From positions 2,666,001-2,730,000 of the forward strand of contig CAVPTO010000003.1 of assembly GCA_963708675.1 (NCBI GenBank): a stretch of DNA of 64,000 nt, in the 5' to 3' direction. Below are positions 1 to 8,476 of the stretch, one piece after another. Every line of letters begins with the position of its first letter. Position 1 is the first letter of the stretch. The translations under genes were made by a program, and so were the position numbers. The DNA is from DATAXP01 sp963708675 (GTDB lineage Bacteria > Planctomycetota > Planctomycetia > Pirellulales > PNKZ01). The notes beneath the pieces are model-generated. The model made no database searches. It was given only the letters and a program-made list of their open reading frames with translations, and had not been told where the DNA came from.

Positions 1-735
1 AGTGGCCCCGAGCTTCGCCGACAGTATGTCGATTACGCCGCCGGACAGTTCGCGCTCGCCGTGGGCAACGAGCCTGTCGCGGCCGAGGCGTTGTACGGAC
101 TCGCGAAGGTTTATGCGACGCTGTCGTCGCAAGACAGCCGCCTGAACGTGGCCGCCGACTCGAAGAGCATGGCCTGCTACCGCGCGACGCTGCTGGCGAA
201 TCCCAGCCACGCCGTTGCCGCCAACGACTTGGCCGTGCTGCTGGCTCAATCGGGTCGTTACCACGAAGCTCGCGAGTTGTTGTCGGTCAGCCTGACGACG
301 CAACAACATCCGGCCGTCCTGCACAACCTCGCCATCGTGTCGCAACATCTCGGCGATTCGCAGACGGCCGAGACGGCCGAGCGATCGGTGCAACTGGCCG
401 CCGGCACGAGCACTCCGCCGAGCGAGCAATCGCTGAACCTCTTTCAACAGATGGTCGTGACCGATCCCGCGTCGTTCGCCGCCACGAGCAAGCCGACCGA
501 GCTGGTCGCCAGCGCTTCGGTGGCTCCGGGTTCGACCGCTGCGGGCACCGTCCGTCCTGCGACTGCGGCTGCATCGCAACCCGCCGGCAAGTCGGAAGGC
601 CTATGGTCGAAGACTCGCGCCGCCGCCCAGAGCGTCGCCAAGTCGATCGTGCCGCCGCGCAGCGATGACATACCGCCGCCGTCGGCCGTCATTCGCACCG
701 CCGAGCGTCCGACCTCGCACCGCTGGCAGCAGTAG
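1..735 (+). CDS. TPR-repeat protein, C-terminal part
   Basis: The frame is open from the first base, so the gene starts upstream of the window and only its last 244 codons are present. The visible part has tetratricopeptide-like helical pairs (AAEALYGLAKVYATL, then NPSHAVAANDLAVLLAQSGRYHEARELL and HPAVLHNLAIVSQHLGD), followed by a low-complexity Ala/Ser/Pro/Thr tail. TPR proteins act as protein-interaction scaffolds, so no reaction can be assigned. The next gene, 58 bases downstream on the same strand, is a polysaccharide export protein. A role in envelope or exopolysaccharide assembly is therefore plausible but is inferred only from context. Confidence 0.7.
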   Translation, partial: SGPELRRQYVDYAAGQFALAVGNEPVAAEALYGLAKVYATLSSQDSRLNVAADSKSMACYRATLLANPSHAVAANDLAVLLAQSGRYHEARELLSVSLTTQQHPAVLHNLAIVSQHLGDSQTAETAERSVQLAAGTSTPPSEQSLNLFQQMVVTDPASFAATSKPTELVASASVAPGSTAAGTVRPATAAASQPAGKSEGLWSKTRAAAQSVAKSIVPPRSDDIPPPSAVIRTAERPTSHRWQQ

Positions 736-793
736 CGAACAAGCGCATCGGACAGAGGCGTGAAGTTCGAACGGGTGCAACGAGCAAACGTGC

Positions 794-2134
794 ATGAATA
801 ACCGACGCAAGCAACTGCTGGCCGCCGCATGGTGCGTGATCGTCGCTGCCTCGTGGCAAGCGGTGACCTGCTTCGTGCCCGCCGAGCTCGAAGTGCGCCG
901 CGCGGACGATGACGTGATTCTCGTCGGTGCGGTGAGTGACGATGCCGTGAGCGACGACGCGGACAAATCGTCAAGCGATTCATCAAAGTCGAACGTTCAA
1001 TCGATTGACACGTCGTTCGTTGCTGGTGATGTGGTGCTATGCCAATGGGCGCAGCCCGCGCCGTCGGCGCCGTTTCCGATCAAAGGCATCGACACCACCG
1101 CCGGCGTGTGGGGGCCCGTGCCTTGGTGCGCGGCCAGGCCGATGGACTTCCAGCCTTACGCCCAAGGCGAATATGTCGGCCACGCGCGGTTGCAGCACGT
1201 GCCCGAGTACCGCCTGCGTGTCGACGACACGTTGGAGTTCGTCTACCGATTGACTCGCGACGAACAACCCGACCCGTATAAGCTCAACGTCGGCGACGAG
1301 GTTCGCATTGAGTCGAACGCCGACGCCAACCTCAACCGCAATCTCATCATCCAACCTGACGGCACAATCACGCTGCCGCTCGTCGGTCAGGTAAAAGCAA
1401 CACGTCACACCGTCACTGAGCTGCGCGACTCGGTGGAAAAACTGTACGAGCAGTACTACAAGATCCCGGCCATCACCGTCACGCCGATCAAGGTGAACAC
1501 GAAGCTCGACGACTTGCGTAACGCGGTCGATCGTCGCCAAGGCACGGGTGGTCAGACGCGCGACTCGCGTGTGATGCCCGAAGGAACCATCGCGCTGCCG
1601 GCCATCGGCACGATCATGGCCCAGGGGCTCACGATTCGCGAGTTCAAGCGCGAGCTCGACGAACGTTACGCCCTCATCGTCGAAGGGATCGAGGTGCAGC
1701 CGATCCTCACGCAACGCGCAACGCGCTACGTGTATGTGCTCGGCGAGGTTGCACATCCCGGCCGTTACGATCTCCAAGCGCCGACGACGCTGATGCAGGC
1801 GATTGCGATGGCAGGCGGATGGAACGTCGGCGGCAACCTGCGACAAACGGTGGTGTTCCGCCGCGGCGACGACTGGCGATTGCTCGTGACGATGTGCGAC
1901 ATTCGCGGCGCGTTGTACGGCAAGACGGCCGCTCCTGCGGACGAAATCTGGATCAACGATTCCGATGTCGTCGTCGTGCCGAAGGCGCCGATTCGCGTGT
2001 TCGACGATTGGGTATCACTCGTTTTCACGAACGGCCTGTACCGCGTGATCCCATTCTCGTCGTCGCTGAACTTCAGCTATTTCAACACGCTCCCCGGCGC
2101 TGCCGCCGCATCGACCGCGATCACGGGATCGTAA
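794..2134 (+). CDS. Polysaccharide biosynthesis/export protein, Wza-like with SLBB domain
   Basis: This is a 446-residue protein with an N-terminal hydrophobic signal segment (residues 8-25). A Poly_export domain begins near residue 140 (YKLNVGDEVRIES at about 162, then QPDGTITLPLVGQV). A second similar stretch follows (MPEGTIALPAIGTIMAQG) and an SLBB domain lies at about 309-370 (YVLGEVAHPGRYDL, MQAIAMAGGW). Such proteins form the outer-membrane or periplasmic channel for capsule or exopolysaccharide export. The Cys after AVT could be a lipid attachment site, but it is a poor lipobox. The last 40 residues are hydrophobic and aromatic. No polymerase or tyrosine-kinase partner is visible, so any cluster would continue upstream of the window. 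Confidence 0.88.
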   Translation: MNNRRKQLLAAAWCVIVAASWQAVTCFVPAELEVRRADDDVILVGAVSDDAVSDDADKSSSDSSKSNVQSIDTSFVAGDVVLCQWAQPAPSAPFPIKGIDTTAGVWGPVPWCAARPMDFQPYAQGEYVGHARLQHVPEYRLRVDDTLEFVYRLTRDEQPDPYKLNVGDEVRIESNADANLNRNLIIQPDGTITLPLVGQVKATRHTVTELRDSVEKLYEQYYKIPAITVTPIKVNTKLDDLRNAVDRRQGTGGQTRDSRVMPEGTIALPAIGTIMAQGLTIREFKRELDERYALIVEGIEVQPILTQRATRYVYVLGEVAHPGRYDLQAPTTLMQAIAMAGGWNVGGNLRQTVVFRRGDDWRLLVTMCDIRGALYGKTAAPADEIWINDSDVVVVPKAPIRVFDDWVSLVFTNGLYRVIPFSSSLNFSYFNTLPGAAAASTAITGS

Positions 2135-2152
2135 ACGCGCGTCGTCCGCAAG

Positions 2153-2306
2153 GGTTATTGATCCTCAGAAAAACAAAGTTAATCGCGATGATGCTATCCA
2201 TCACCGCTTGCGGTTTCGCGCGTACCGCCCGTAAAACGCGCGAAACCGCAAGCGGTAATACTACGCATATGCCCTGGTTCACACGGTTTTCTGAGGATCA
2301 ATAACC
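2153..2306. repeat. Nested inverted-repeat element, MITE-like
   Basis: A perfect 20-base terminal inverted repeat (2153-2172 and 2287-2306, beginning GGTTATTGATCCTCAG) encloses a perfect 21-base inner inverted repeat (2203-2223 and 2236-2256, containing CCGCTTGCGGTTTCGCGCG) with a 12-base loop. The whole unit is 154 bases and non-coding. It lies between two convergent genes. Part of the inner arm (GCGCGAAACCGCAAGCGG) recurs inside a coding region near 47718. It could be a non-autonomous mobile element or a bidirectional terminator; the outer arms are longer than a terminator needs. Confidence 0.75.
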
Positions 2307-2310
2307 AAGA

Positions 2311-2604
2311 TCACATCGCCGCGGGCGGCAGAGGCGGCGCGTCCGGCGGCGCGATCTCGGGGATCAGGCCCAACTGCTCTTCGAGAATGACCTCGAATTC
2401 CTCGATGCCGCGTGCGTGACGCCGCAGGTCAGGTGCCGAATCGATGTGCATCGGATCGTCACCGTGCCTGTGCTTCTTGCTCCGCTTCGGGTTCGAAACC
2501 GGCACATACACCTTCTGATGACAGACCGGGCAGCGACCTTTCTTTCCGGCGCGCTCGGCAGGCACGATGAGTCGATGCCCCAGCGGACAAAGGAAGTGAA
2601 TCAT
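2311..2604 (-). CDS. Small zinc-ribbon protein
   Basis: The product has 97 residues from the ATG at 2604. The frame stays open a further 23 codons upstream, but the MIHF start matches the usual beginning of this type of small planctomycete protein. A treble-Cys ribbon is visible: FLCPLGHRL near the start and GRCPVCHQKVYVP about 25 residues later, giving a C-x2-H/C-x2-H type metal site. A basic Lys/Arg/His stretch and an acidic, proline-rich tail follow. The function is unknown; zinc ribbons of this kind usually bind protein or nucleic acid. The stop lies only a few bases from the inverted-repeat element. Confidence 0.6.
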   Translation of the reverse strand: MIHFLCPLGHRLIVPAERAGKKGRCPVCHQKVYVPVSNPKRSKKHRHGDDPMHIDSAPDLRRHARGIEEFEVILEEQLGLIPEIAPPDAPPLPPAAM

Positions 2605-2676
2605 GACGCCGTGCCCATTTGAGAATGATGATTTCAGTCTCATCGGCCCATCATGGAGCGTCAAGCACCCCACCGA

Positions 2677-4549
2677 TCATTCATCCCCAAGTACGCGGGT
2701 GCTTTCTTCCTTCGTGATCGGCGTGCGAATCTCGTCGCTGGTGAGTTGCACGCGAACACGCATGTCGCCGGCCTGGGTGCACCGCACTTTAAGGCGATAC
2801 ATGGCCTGCGACTTGGGCGCTAACCGTGGCAATTCCTGGAAGCGAATCTGCGAACCCACGACCTCGTAACGCGTCGGGCCTTCGGCCGAGAGGAGTTGCA
2901 TCTCGCTCGGCAAGTGGGCGACGATTTGCACGGTGCCGGCCGCTTTCGTTCCCTGATTCACGACGTTGATGTCGTACGTCGTCTCGCCGCCTTGCTCGAC
3001 GGGGTCCGCCTGATCGGTCACTTGGAAAATCACCGTCGCGACACCTTCGATGTTGATTGCCTCGGGCTTCTCGACCGACAGGCCGCGCTCGGCCTTGCTG
3101 GCGATTTTCACTGTCTGCGAACCGGCTTCGGTCGGAAGCACGGTCAGCGACACGCTTCCCTTTTCCTGGGCGGGCAACTCTTCGAGTAGCCAGTGCACGG
3201 TGCGGGCTTGTTTATCGAAGTGACCCTGGTTGTTGGCCTCGACGAACTCGAGACCCGGCGGCAGATAAGCCACGAGCTCGACTTCCTTGGCCGACGCGGT
3301 GCCGGGGTTCGCGACGCTGAGCGTGTACGTGGCCTGGCGATCGAGGAACCGCTTGCGCGAACCTTCCATCGCCACTTCGAGCGCCGGCGCGATGACCGTG
3401 ACCGGCGTCTGACGATCGGCCTGCAACGCGCCGTCACCGCGCGCGACAATAATGTTCATCGCGGTGCCGGCCTGGCTGGCTCGCATCGACAACTCGAGCA
3501 TCTTCGATTCGCCGGGACGCAAGTTGCCGATCTCGTATTCGATTTCTTCGCCCGCAGGATGATCGAGGTTGGCCGGCACGCGGCTCGACAAGACGACGCC
3601 CGTCGCGACACCGGTGCCAGGGTTCGACACCTTGATGCGGAAGCTCACGGGATCGCCGATGAGCACTTCGCTGGGAGCGGCCACTTCGAGTGCCAACTCG
3701 GGACGCGTGACGACGCTGCGGCTACTGGCGGCGGCGGCGTAATGCACGGTCGCCACGCTGCCGAGCTCGCCTTCCGTCGTCGGCATCAGTTCGCAGTAGA
3801 CCGAGATCTTCTCGCCCGGCTGCACGGCCCCGATCTTCCACACGAGTTCGCCGCCGTTTTCGCGCTCGGCACGCGGACGTGAGCCGACGAGTTCGAGCGC
3901 CGCGAGGAATCTCATCGCGAAGGACGACATCGTGCGCGGTCGCCGTGCCGACGTTGCGAACTTGGATTTCGACCGTAACGGCCTTGCCGACTTGCAGCTC
4001 GCCCGGGGCGATCTTCTCAACGACCAGCGCTGCCGACTGCGGACCTTCGAGCTGCTTCGCGCCAGGCTTGCCGTTGCCGGTCGGGCCGGTCGAGGCATCG
4101 GGAATGTCATCGCGCGGCGCGGGAGTCGTCGGCGTGACGAGCAACGGCTCGGCGCCGAGTTGCGCGTTGAACGGATTCGGTTCGTCGGAAGTCGCGGCGG
4201 CCGGCGTGTTTGCACCCGACGGTTGAGGCGAACTGTAGCGAGGATCGACGTACTGCGTCTGACGCACCGGATAATCACGCGGCACGGTGACGGTCGATGC
4301 CGTGCGCTGCGGGAGTTTGCCGGAGTTCGGAGTCGCCGTGGTTGGCGGTGCGTCGCGGCGGATCGAGCCGGGAGCAAAGCTCGGCGGCGGGACAGTATTA
4401 GGTCCCGGAGCGAAGGGATCGACATTCGACGTCGGCCGCGGCGGCATCGTCCGTTGACGGCCGGAAGGCGTTTGCTGTGCCGAGACGACGGAGGCGGCGA
4501 GGGTCAGAACGAGCGTCGAGACGCCCCATCGCGCGATCGAACGATCCAT
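2677..4549 (-). CDS. DUF11 repeat surface protein, with a one-base frameshift
   Basis: The ATG at 4549 opens a signal peptide (MDRSIARWG, then LVLTLAASVVSAQ) and a Pro/Thr-rich stretch. A series of DUF11 beta-sandwich repeats follows, each with the pattern 'VxNxGTxxAxxVxLxxxLPxGLxxV'. The first repeat reads TATAHDVVLRDEIPRG in one frame and continues LELVGSRPRAE in another. Removing one base near 3897-3903 joins them as DEIPRGLELVGSRPRAE, the expected family pattern, and gives a 623-residue protein. At least four repeats follow. Proteins of this type are exported and sit at the cell surface. The shift lies in a GGCGC context and is probably a sequencing indel, though a real pseudogene is possible. 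Confidence 0.75.
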
Positions 4550-4635
4550 GAGGTGGGCTCCGAGAAAAGAGGGGCGGTGTAGGTACCATAAAACCCCTCG
4601 GTGCGCGAATAGCAGTGTGGAACGCCGACTTGTCT

Positions 4636-4747
4636 CCCTCGCCCCTTCGGGGAGAGGGCCGGGGTGAGGGGAAAAGAAGCGTCTACTCGCGCCGCCCCTC
4701 ACCCGGTTCGCCTGCGTCGAATTACCCTCTCCCCGAAGGGGCGAGGG
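4636..4747. repeat. Long palindromic intergenic repeat (CCCTCGCCCC type)
   Basis: A perfect 23-base inverted repeat (4636-4658 and 4725-4747) encloses a second, imperfect inverted pair (CCGGGGTGAGGGG and its near complement). A related element lies at 16517-16614. Its spurious translation (SPLRGEG ... SPHPGPLPEGAR) extends the reading frame upstream of the DUF11 gene and should not be annotated as protein. The repeat touches the stop codon of the next gene at 4749. Confidence 0.85.
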
Positions 4748-4748
4748 T

Positions 4749-5657
4749 TCATGCAAACCCCGGCAACCGCATTTGCTGCGGCGGGTCGCGGCGCTCGCTC
4801 CAACGGCGGCGATAGCATTCGCCGAGATGAATCGTCAGCTCCAGCGCCAGCAAATCGGCGCGGGTCATTACATGCCGGGCGCTGCGCGTTCCTAGACCTC
4901 GCACCAATTCCGACAACGCGCCCAGGTGCATCTGCATCGCCTCGGGAGCCGTCACGTCGACCGACGCCAGCATCTCAGCCAGCGCCGCCATCTCGTCGGC
5001 CAGATTGCCCGAGCCCATGATGACATATGTTCGCAGCAACTCGCGGTAATGGTCGATCAGCCGCTGCGGCAGTTGCAGCGGCGGTCGCGAATCGTCCGGA
5101 TGATCGAGTTTCGTGAGCAGCGCTTGCTGTTCCTGCAGCAAGCGGTTGGCCTCGTCGTGCTCCAAACGCAGGCGATGCTGGTCGGCCTGAGCGAGCCGCA
5201 TGTTTTCGCGTTGCACCTGATGGCGTTCGACGGCGCGGGCAACGATCCAAATCAGCGACCGCGTGGTCGAAGCGCTAATGCCGACATAAGCGTCGCCGCC
5301 GACTTCGTAGCACAGCGGAGCCAACTCTTGCTCGCATTGCTGGCCGAGCATGATGAGCGGCTCTTCGGTGCCCCCCGTCCGCAAGGCTTCAACCAATTCA
5401 AGGGCGTCGAGTTCGCCGGGTTCGTGACTGATGAGCACGGCATCGAACCGCTCGTCGCGCAGCCGCGACATGCCAGCCGCCGCGCCGATCGACTCTTCCA
5501 GAAGCACGTCGACCGCGCTGTCGCTGGCGAACGCTTCGGCCAACCATCCGCCGGTGCGATGATACGTGGTGATGTAGAGCACCCGCATGCGCGGCGGCAG
5601 GGTGCCATAACGCACGGTGGATTTGCGCGGCGCGGCCTCGTTGAGCGTGAGACCCAT
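4749..5657 (-). CDS. Degenerate response-regulator-like protein
   Basis: The product has 302 residues from the ATG at 5657; frames upstream overlap the divergent larC gene and are ignored. Residues about 25-140 resemble a receiver domain (MRVLYITTY, FDAVLISHEPGELDALELVEAL, EEPLIMLG, and GDAYVGISAS in the helix 5 region). The position normally holding the phospho-accepting Asp reads ISHEP, so phosphorylation is unlikely. A helical, probably coiled-coil segment rich in Gln/Leu/Arg follows (about 150-190), then an all-helical C-terminal domain. There is no recognisable DNA-binding or enzymatic output domain. It may be a protein-interaction pseudo-receiver. Its start region is divergent from larC. 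Confidence 0.6.
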   Translation of the reverse strand: MGLTLNEAAPRKSTVRYGTLPPRMRVLYITTYHRTGGWLAEAFASDSAVDVLLEESIGAAAGMSRLRDERFDAVLISHEPGELDALELVEALRTGGTEEPLIMLGQQCEQELAPLCYEVGGDAYVGISASTTRSLIWIVARAVERHQVQRENMRLAQADQHRLRLEHDEANRLLQEQQALLTKLDHPDDSRPPLQLPQRLIDHYRELLRTYVIMGSGNLADEMAALAEMLASVDVTAPEAMQMHLGALSELVRGLGTRSARHVMTRADLLALELTIHLGECYRRRWSERRDPPQQMRLPGFA

Positions 5658-5790
5658 GAAAGACTCCGAAGGTGGGGCGAGGGCGGGGCGGTACTCTAGC
5701 GAAACGATGCTACAATCGCAACGCCGGTCGCCGGCGAAGATTAAGCACCCAACCTTGCCGAGACGCAGGGCATCTAAAAAGGCGTGAAAC

Positions 5791-6960
5791 GTGAAAATTG
5801 CGTACCTCGATTGCTCCAGCGGCATCAGCGGCGACATGACGTTGGGGGCGCTGGTCGATACGGGGGTGCCGCTCGAAGCCATCAGCCGCGGCATCGACTC
5901 GCTGGGCCTGCCGAGTTGCCGACTCGTCGCGGCCGAGGTGAAGCGACACGGGTTTAGGGCGACGCACATCACGGTCGAGCACGAGCCGGAGCACGCGCAT
6001 CGGCACTTGCACCACATCACCGACATGATTGACGCCAGCCAACTGACGTCGCCGCAAAAAGACCTCGCCAAACGCATATTCACGCGGCTCGGCGAGGCTG
6101 AAGCGAAGGTGCACGGCACGACGATTCGCAAGGTTCACTTCCACGAAGTCGGCGCGGTCGACTCGATTGCCGACATCGTCGGCGCAGCGATTGGTTGGGA
6201 AATGCTCGGCGCGGGACGCATCGTCGCGTCACCGGTGCCGACCGGTCACGGCACGATCGAGATCGCGCACGGACGCTGCAACGTGCCGGCCCCCGCGACG
6301 GCGGAGTTGCTGACCGGCGTACCGTTGGCTGATTCGCCCGTTGCTGCCGAACTCACGACGCCGACTGGGGCAGCCATTCTCACCACGCTCGTCGAGCAGT
6401 ACGGCCCGCTGCCGGCAATGACGATCGCACGCATCGGCTACGGCGCCGGCACGCGCGAGTTGAAAGAACAAGCCAACGTGCTGCGACTCGTGGTCGGCGA
6501 GTCGGCCGAGGGCGCTGTTACGGACGTTGTGTGGATGATCGAGACGAATCTCGACGACGTCAGCGGCGAGGTCGTCGGCCATTGCACGACGAAGTTGTGG
6601 GAGGCCGGCGCACTCGACGTTTACACGACCGCGATCCAGATGAAGAAGAATCGCCCCGGCGTGATGCTCTCGGCGATGTGCGACGCCAGCCGCCTTGCTG
6701 CGATTGAAGCCATCATCTTCCGCGAGACTGGTACGCTCGGTGTGCGTCGATGGTCGGTCGGGCGACGCAAGTTGGCGCGACAGCCGCAACAGGTCGAAAC
6801 GCCGTGGGGCACGATCGACGGCAAGGTCGCGAACCTCGAAGGCGAAGCGCCGTTCTTCTCGCCCGAATACGAATCGTGTCGCAAGGTCGCGGACGCGGCA
6901 AGCGTGCCGCTGCGCGTGGTCGTCGAGGCGGCGCAGTGCGCGTGGACGGCGAAATCGTGA
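5791..6960 (+). CDS. larC: LarC, nickel-pincer cofactor cyclometallase
   Basis: The 389-residue product starts at GTG 5791. The N-terminal signature MKIAYLDCSSGISGDM is characteristic of the LarC (DUF111) family. A His-rich stretch (EHEPEHAHRHLHH, about residues 68-80) could bind nickel. LarC inserts nickel into the pyridinium-dithiocarboxylate pincer in a CTP-dependent reaction, giving the cofactor of lactate racemase and related enzymes. Family features further along include KVHFHEVGAVDSIADI, VPTGHGTIEIAHGR, TPTGAAIL and IETNLDDVSGE. Neither LarB, LarE nor a LarA-type racemase is present in this window, so the client enzyme is not identified. A palindrome and a terminator-like hairpin follow directly. 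Confidence 0.93.
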   Translation: MKIAYLDCSSGISGDMTLGALVDTGVPLEAISRGIDSLGLPSCRLVAAEVKRHGFRATHITVEHEPEHAHRHLHHITDMIDASQLTSPQKDLAKRIFTRLGEAEAKVHGTTIRKVHFHEVGAVDSIADIVGAAIGWEMLGAGRIVASPVPTGHGTIEIAHGRCNVPAPATAELLTGVPLADSPVAAELTTPTGAAILTTLVEQYGPLPAMTIARIGYGAGTRELKEQANVLRLVVGESAEGAVTDVVWMIETNLDDVSGEVVGHCTTKLWEAGALDVYTTAIQMKKNRPGVMLSAMCDASRLAAIEAIIFRETGTLGVRRWSVGRRKLARQPQQVETPWGTIDGKVANLEGEAPFFSPEYESCRKVADAASVPLRVVVEAAQCAWTAKS

Positions 6961-6965
6961 TGATG

Positions 6966-7021
6966 GTTAGCCGCGTCGCTTGCGACGCGTGTTCGAGCAC
7001 GTCGCAAGCGACGCGGCTAAC
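6966..7021. repeat. Palindrome of the GTTAGCCGCG family
   Basis: A perfect 22-base inverted repeat (6966-6987 and 7000-7021, starting GTTAGCCGCGTCGCTTGCGA) has a 12-base loop, six bases after the larC stop. Related elements with the same GTTAGCC ends but different inner arms lie at 21637-21716 and 41027-41078, with half-elements at 11801, 18069 and 48598. Confidence 0.85.
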
Positions 7022-7030
7022 AACGCAAAA

Positions 7031-7076
7031 AGCCTCTGCCGGAGATTTCTCTTGCGAGAATCGTCCGACAGAGGCT
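7031..7076. terminator. Terminator-like hairpin between convergent genes
   Basis: AGCCTCTGCCGGA (7031-7043) can pair with TCCGACAGAGGCT (7064-7076), with one G-T wobble. The stem is preceded by AAAA on the plus strand, so the minus-strand transcript would have a short U run. It sits between larC (plus) and the thioredoxin-like gene (minus) and could terminate both. Confidence 0.6.
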
Positions 7077-7103
7077 TGGCGCTGGTCAATTGATTGCGGT
7101 CGA

Positions 7104-8018
7104 TTAACTGCGATTGCCGAACAGGCCGGTTGCGTACCAGATGCCGTTCGATCCGCGACGCATATCATACCCGAATCGCGGCTGAGGTGTACGAACCGCG
7201 CTCCAATGTCCCGACGACTGACGCCAGCAGTCGACGCAATCGACGGCCGCGTCGACCACGTCCTCATGGGGCCAGCTCTCGGCGACCACTTCCTGAGCGC
7301 GAAGCCGCCAAGGAATGAGCTTTGAAGTGATCCGCTGGAACCGATCCCCCCACTGGTGGTGACCCTGCACATGGATGCGGGCTTGATGGGCGGAATGGCT
7401 GGTCGCTTCTTGGGTTAGCAACGAGCAGTTTTCGCCGGTCGTGCTGGCCGGGCCCTCGGGATGGATGCGAACGGCGAAGATCATCGTTCGCTGCGTGAGC
7501 GTGCCGGGCGGAAGGTCGAGCATCACGGCCAGGTGCTCGGGGCGGTAGCGATAATACTTACCCGGTTGCAGCGGAAACACGTTCACGACGTGACCATAAT
7601 ATTCAGTGTCGCGGTGAGCGAAGTCGACGATCGCCAGACCCTCACGACCCTTCAACTCGGCAAAAGCGCCATGACGAATGAGCGTGACCTCGTTCCCCTC
7701 GGAAATCACCCGGGCGTCGACCGGCAACTGGACCAGGATGTGCTCAACCATCAACGAGCGAATGTGGGCATCCGTGGCAACCTGGTTGAGGAACTGGTCG
7801 CGGTAGCCGTTGGCCTGCGTCCCTCGGAAGAAGATGAGGAGCATCTTGTTGCTCGCCTCGGCCTGACGCATGGCCTCGGCATAGTCGGTCGTCCACGCGA
7901 GTTCTGACTCGGGGGCGGGTTCAGCCGCCGGAAGTGCAGTAGGTAGAAAGACAGTCATCCCCACAGTCGCAATGCAACACGCCCCTAAGCTCCAGCGAAA
8001 GTCCGATACGCGAATCAT
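7104..8018 (-). CDS. Secreted thioredoxin-fold protein lacking CxxC
   Basis: This is a 304-residue protein with a signal peptide (residues 1-32, CCIATVGMTVFLPTALPAAEP). Residues about 40-150 follow the thioredoxin-like pattern: WTTDYAEAMRQAEASNKMLLIFF, then DQFLNQVATDAHIRSLMVEHILVQLPVD. The place where a redox CxxC would lie reads RGTQANGYRDQF, so it is unlikely to be an oxidoreductase. The C-terminal half contains paired Cys (VDCVDCW) and ends NGIWYATGLFGNRS. The role is unknown, perhaps an envelope scaffold. It is transcribed toward larC and separated from it by a hairpin. Confidence 0.65.
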   Translation of the reverse strand: MIRVSDFRWSLGACCIATVGMTVFLPTALPAAEPAPESELAWTTDYAEAMRQAEASNKMLLIFFRGTQANGYRDQFLNQVATDAHIRSLMVEHILVQLPVDARVISEGNEVTLIRHGAFAELKGREGLAIVDFAHRDTEYYGHVVNVFPLQPGKYYRYRPEHLAVMLDLPPGTLTQRTMIFAVRIHPEGPASTTGENCSLLTQEATSHSAHQARIHVQGHHQWGDRFQRITSKLIPWRLRAQEVVAESWPHEDVVDAAVDCVDCWRQSSGHWSAVRTPQPRFGYDMRRGSNGIWYATGLFGNRS

Positions 8019-8476
8019 GCGTGTTCTCCTTGGGATCGGAGCGCGATCTCATGGTGCTCGAATCGGAACGGAAAGCCTGCGACCTGCGACACCGTCACAG
8101 GCGAAACCTTCACAACCGAAACGTGGGAATACGCGAGCAGCGTGTCAAAACGCCATGCTCGGGCGGCTAAAGGCCGCGGCGGGTGAGCACAGCGCGAAAC
8201 AGTGGGGTCTCGCGCATCAACCATGCAGAAAGCTCTCGATCGACGAAATTCATCGATGCACGTCCTTGATGTTCCAGCCCGAACTCATTCCTGTTCAGGG
8301 CTCCGTCGTCGTAGGGTCTCGGGTTTACCAGTCGCTGGCGGAGAAATCAACCAACTTTCACCAGATCGCCCTGGCGGCAAAGTCGCAAAATAGCTGGCGT
8401 CTTGGCGAGGCAGTTGCTATCAATGGCCTCACAACATCGTGGAATGCCATAAGTTACCGATAGGAAGGAGCGTCGC
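8019..8476. other. Intergenic region, no credible gene
   Basis: These 458 bases separate two divergent genes and should hold both promoters. Short open frames here have no recognisable features and irregular composition. A good ribosome-binding site (GAAGGAG at 8463-8469) lies seven bases before the ATG at 8477. No clear terminator or repeat was seen. Confidence 0.5.

Noticed and set aside
4550..4756. N-terminal extension of the DUF11 protein
   Set aside because: It is translated from the palindromic repeat (SPLRGEG ... PLPEGAR). The signal peptide begins at the ATG at 4549.
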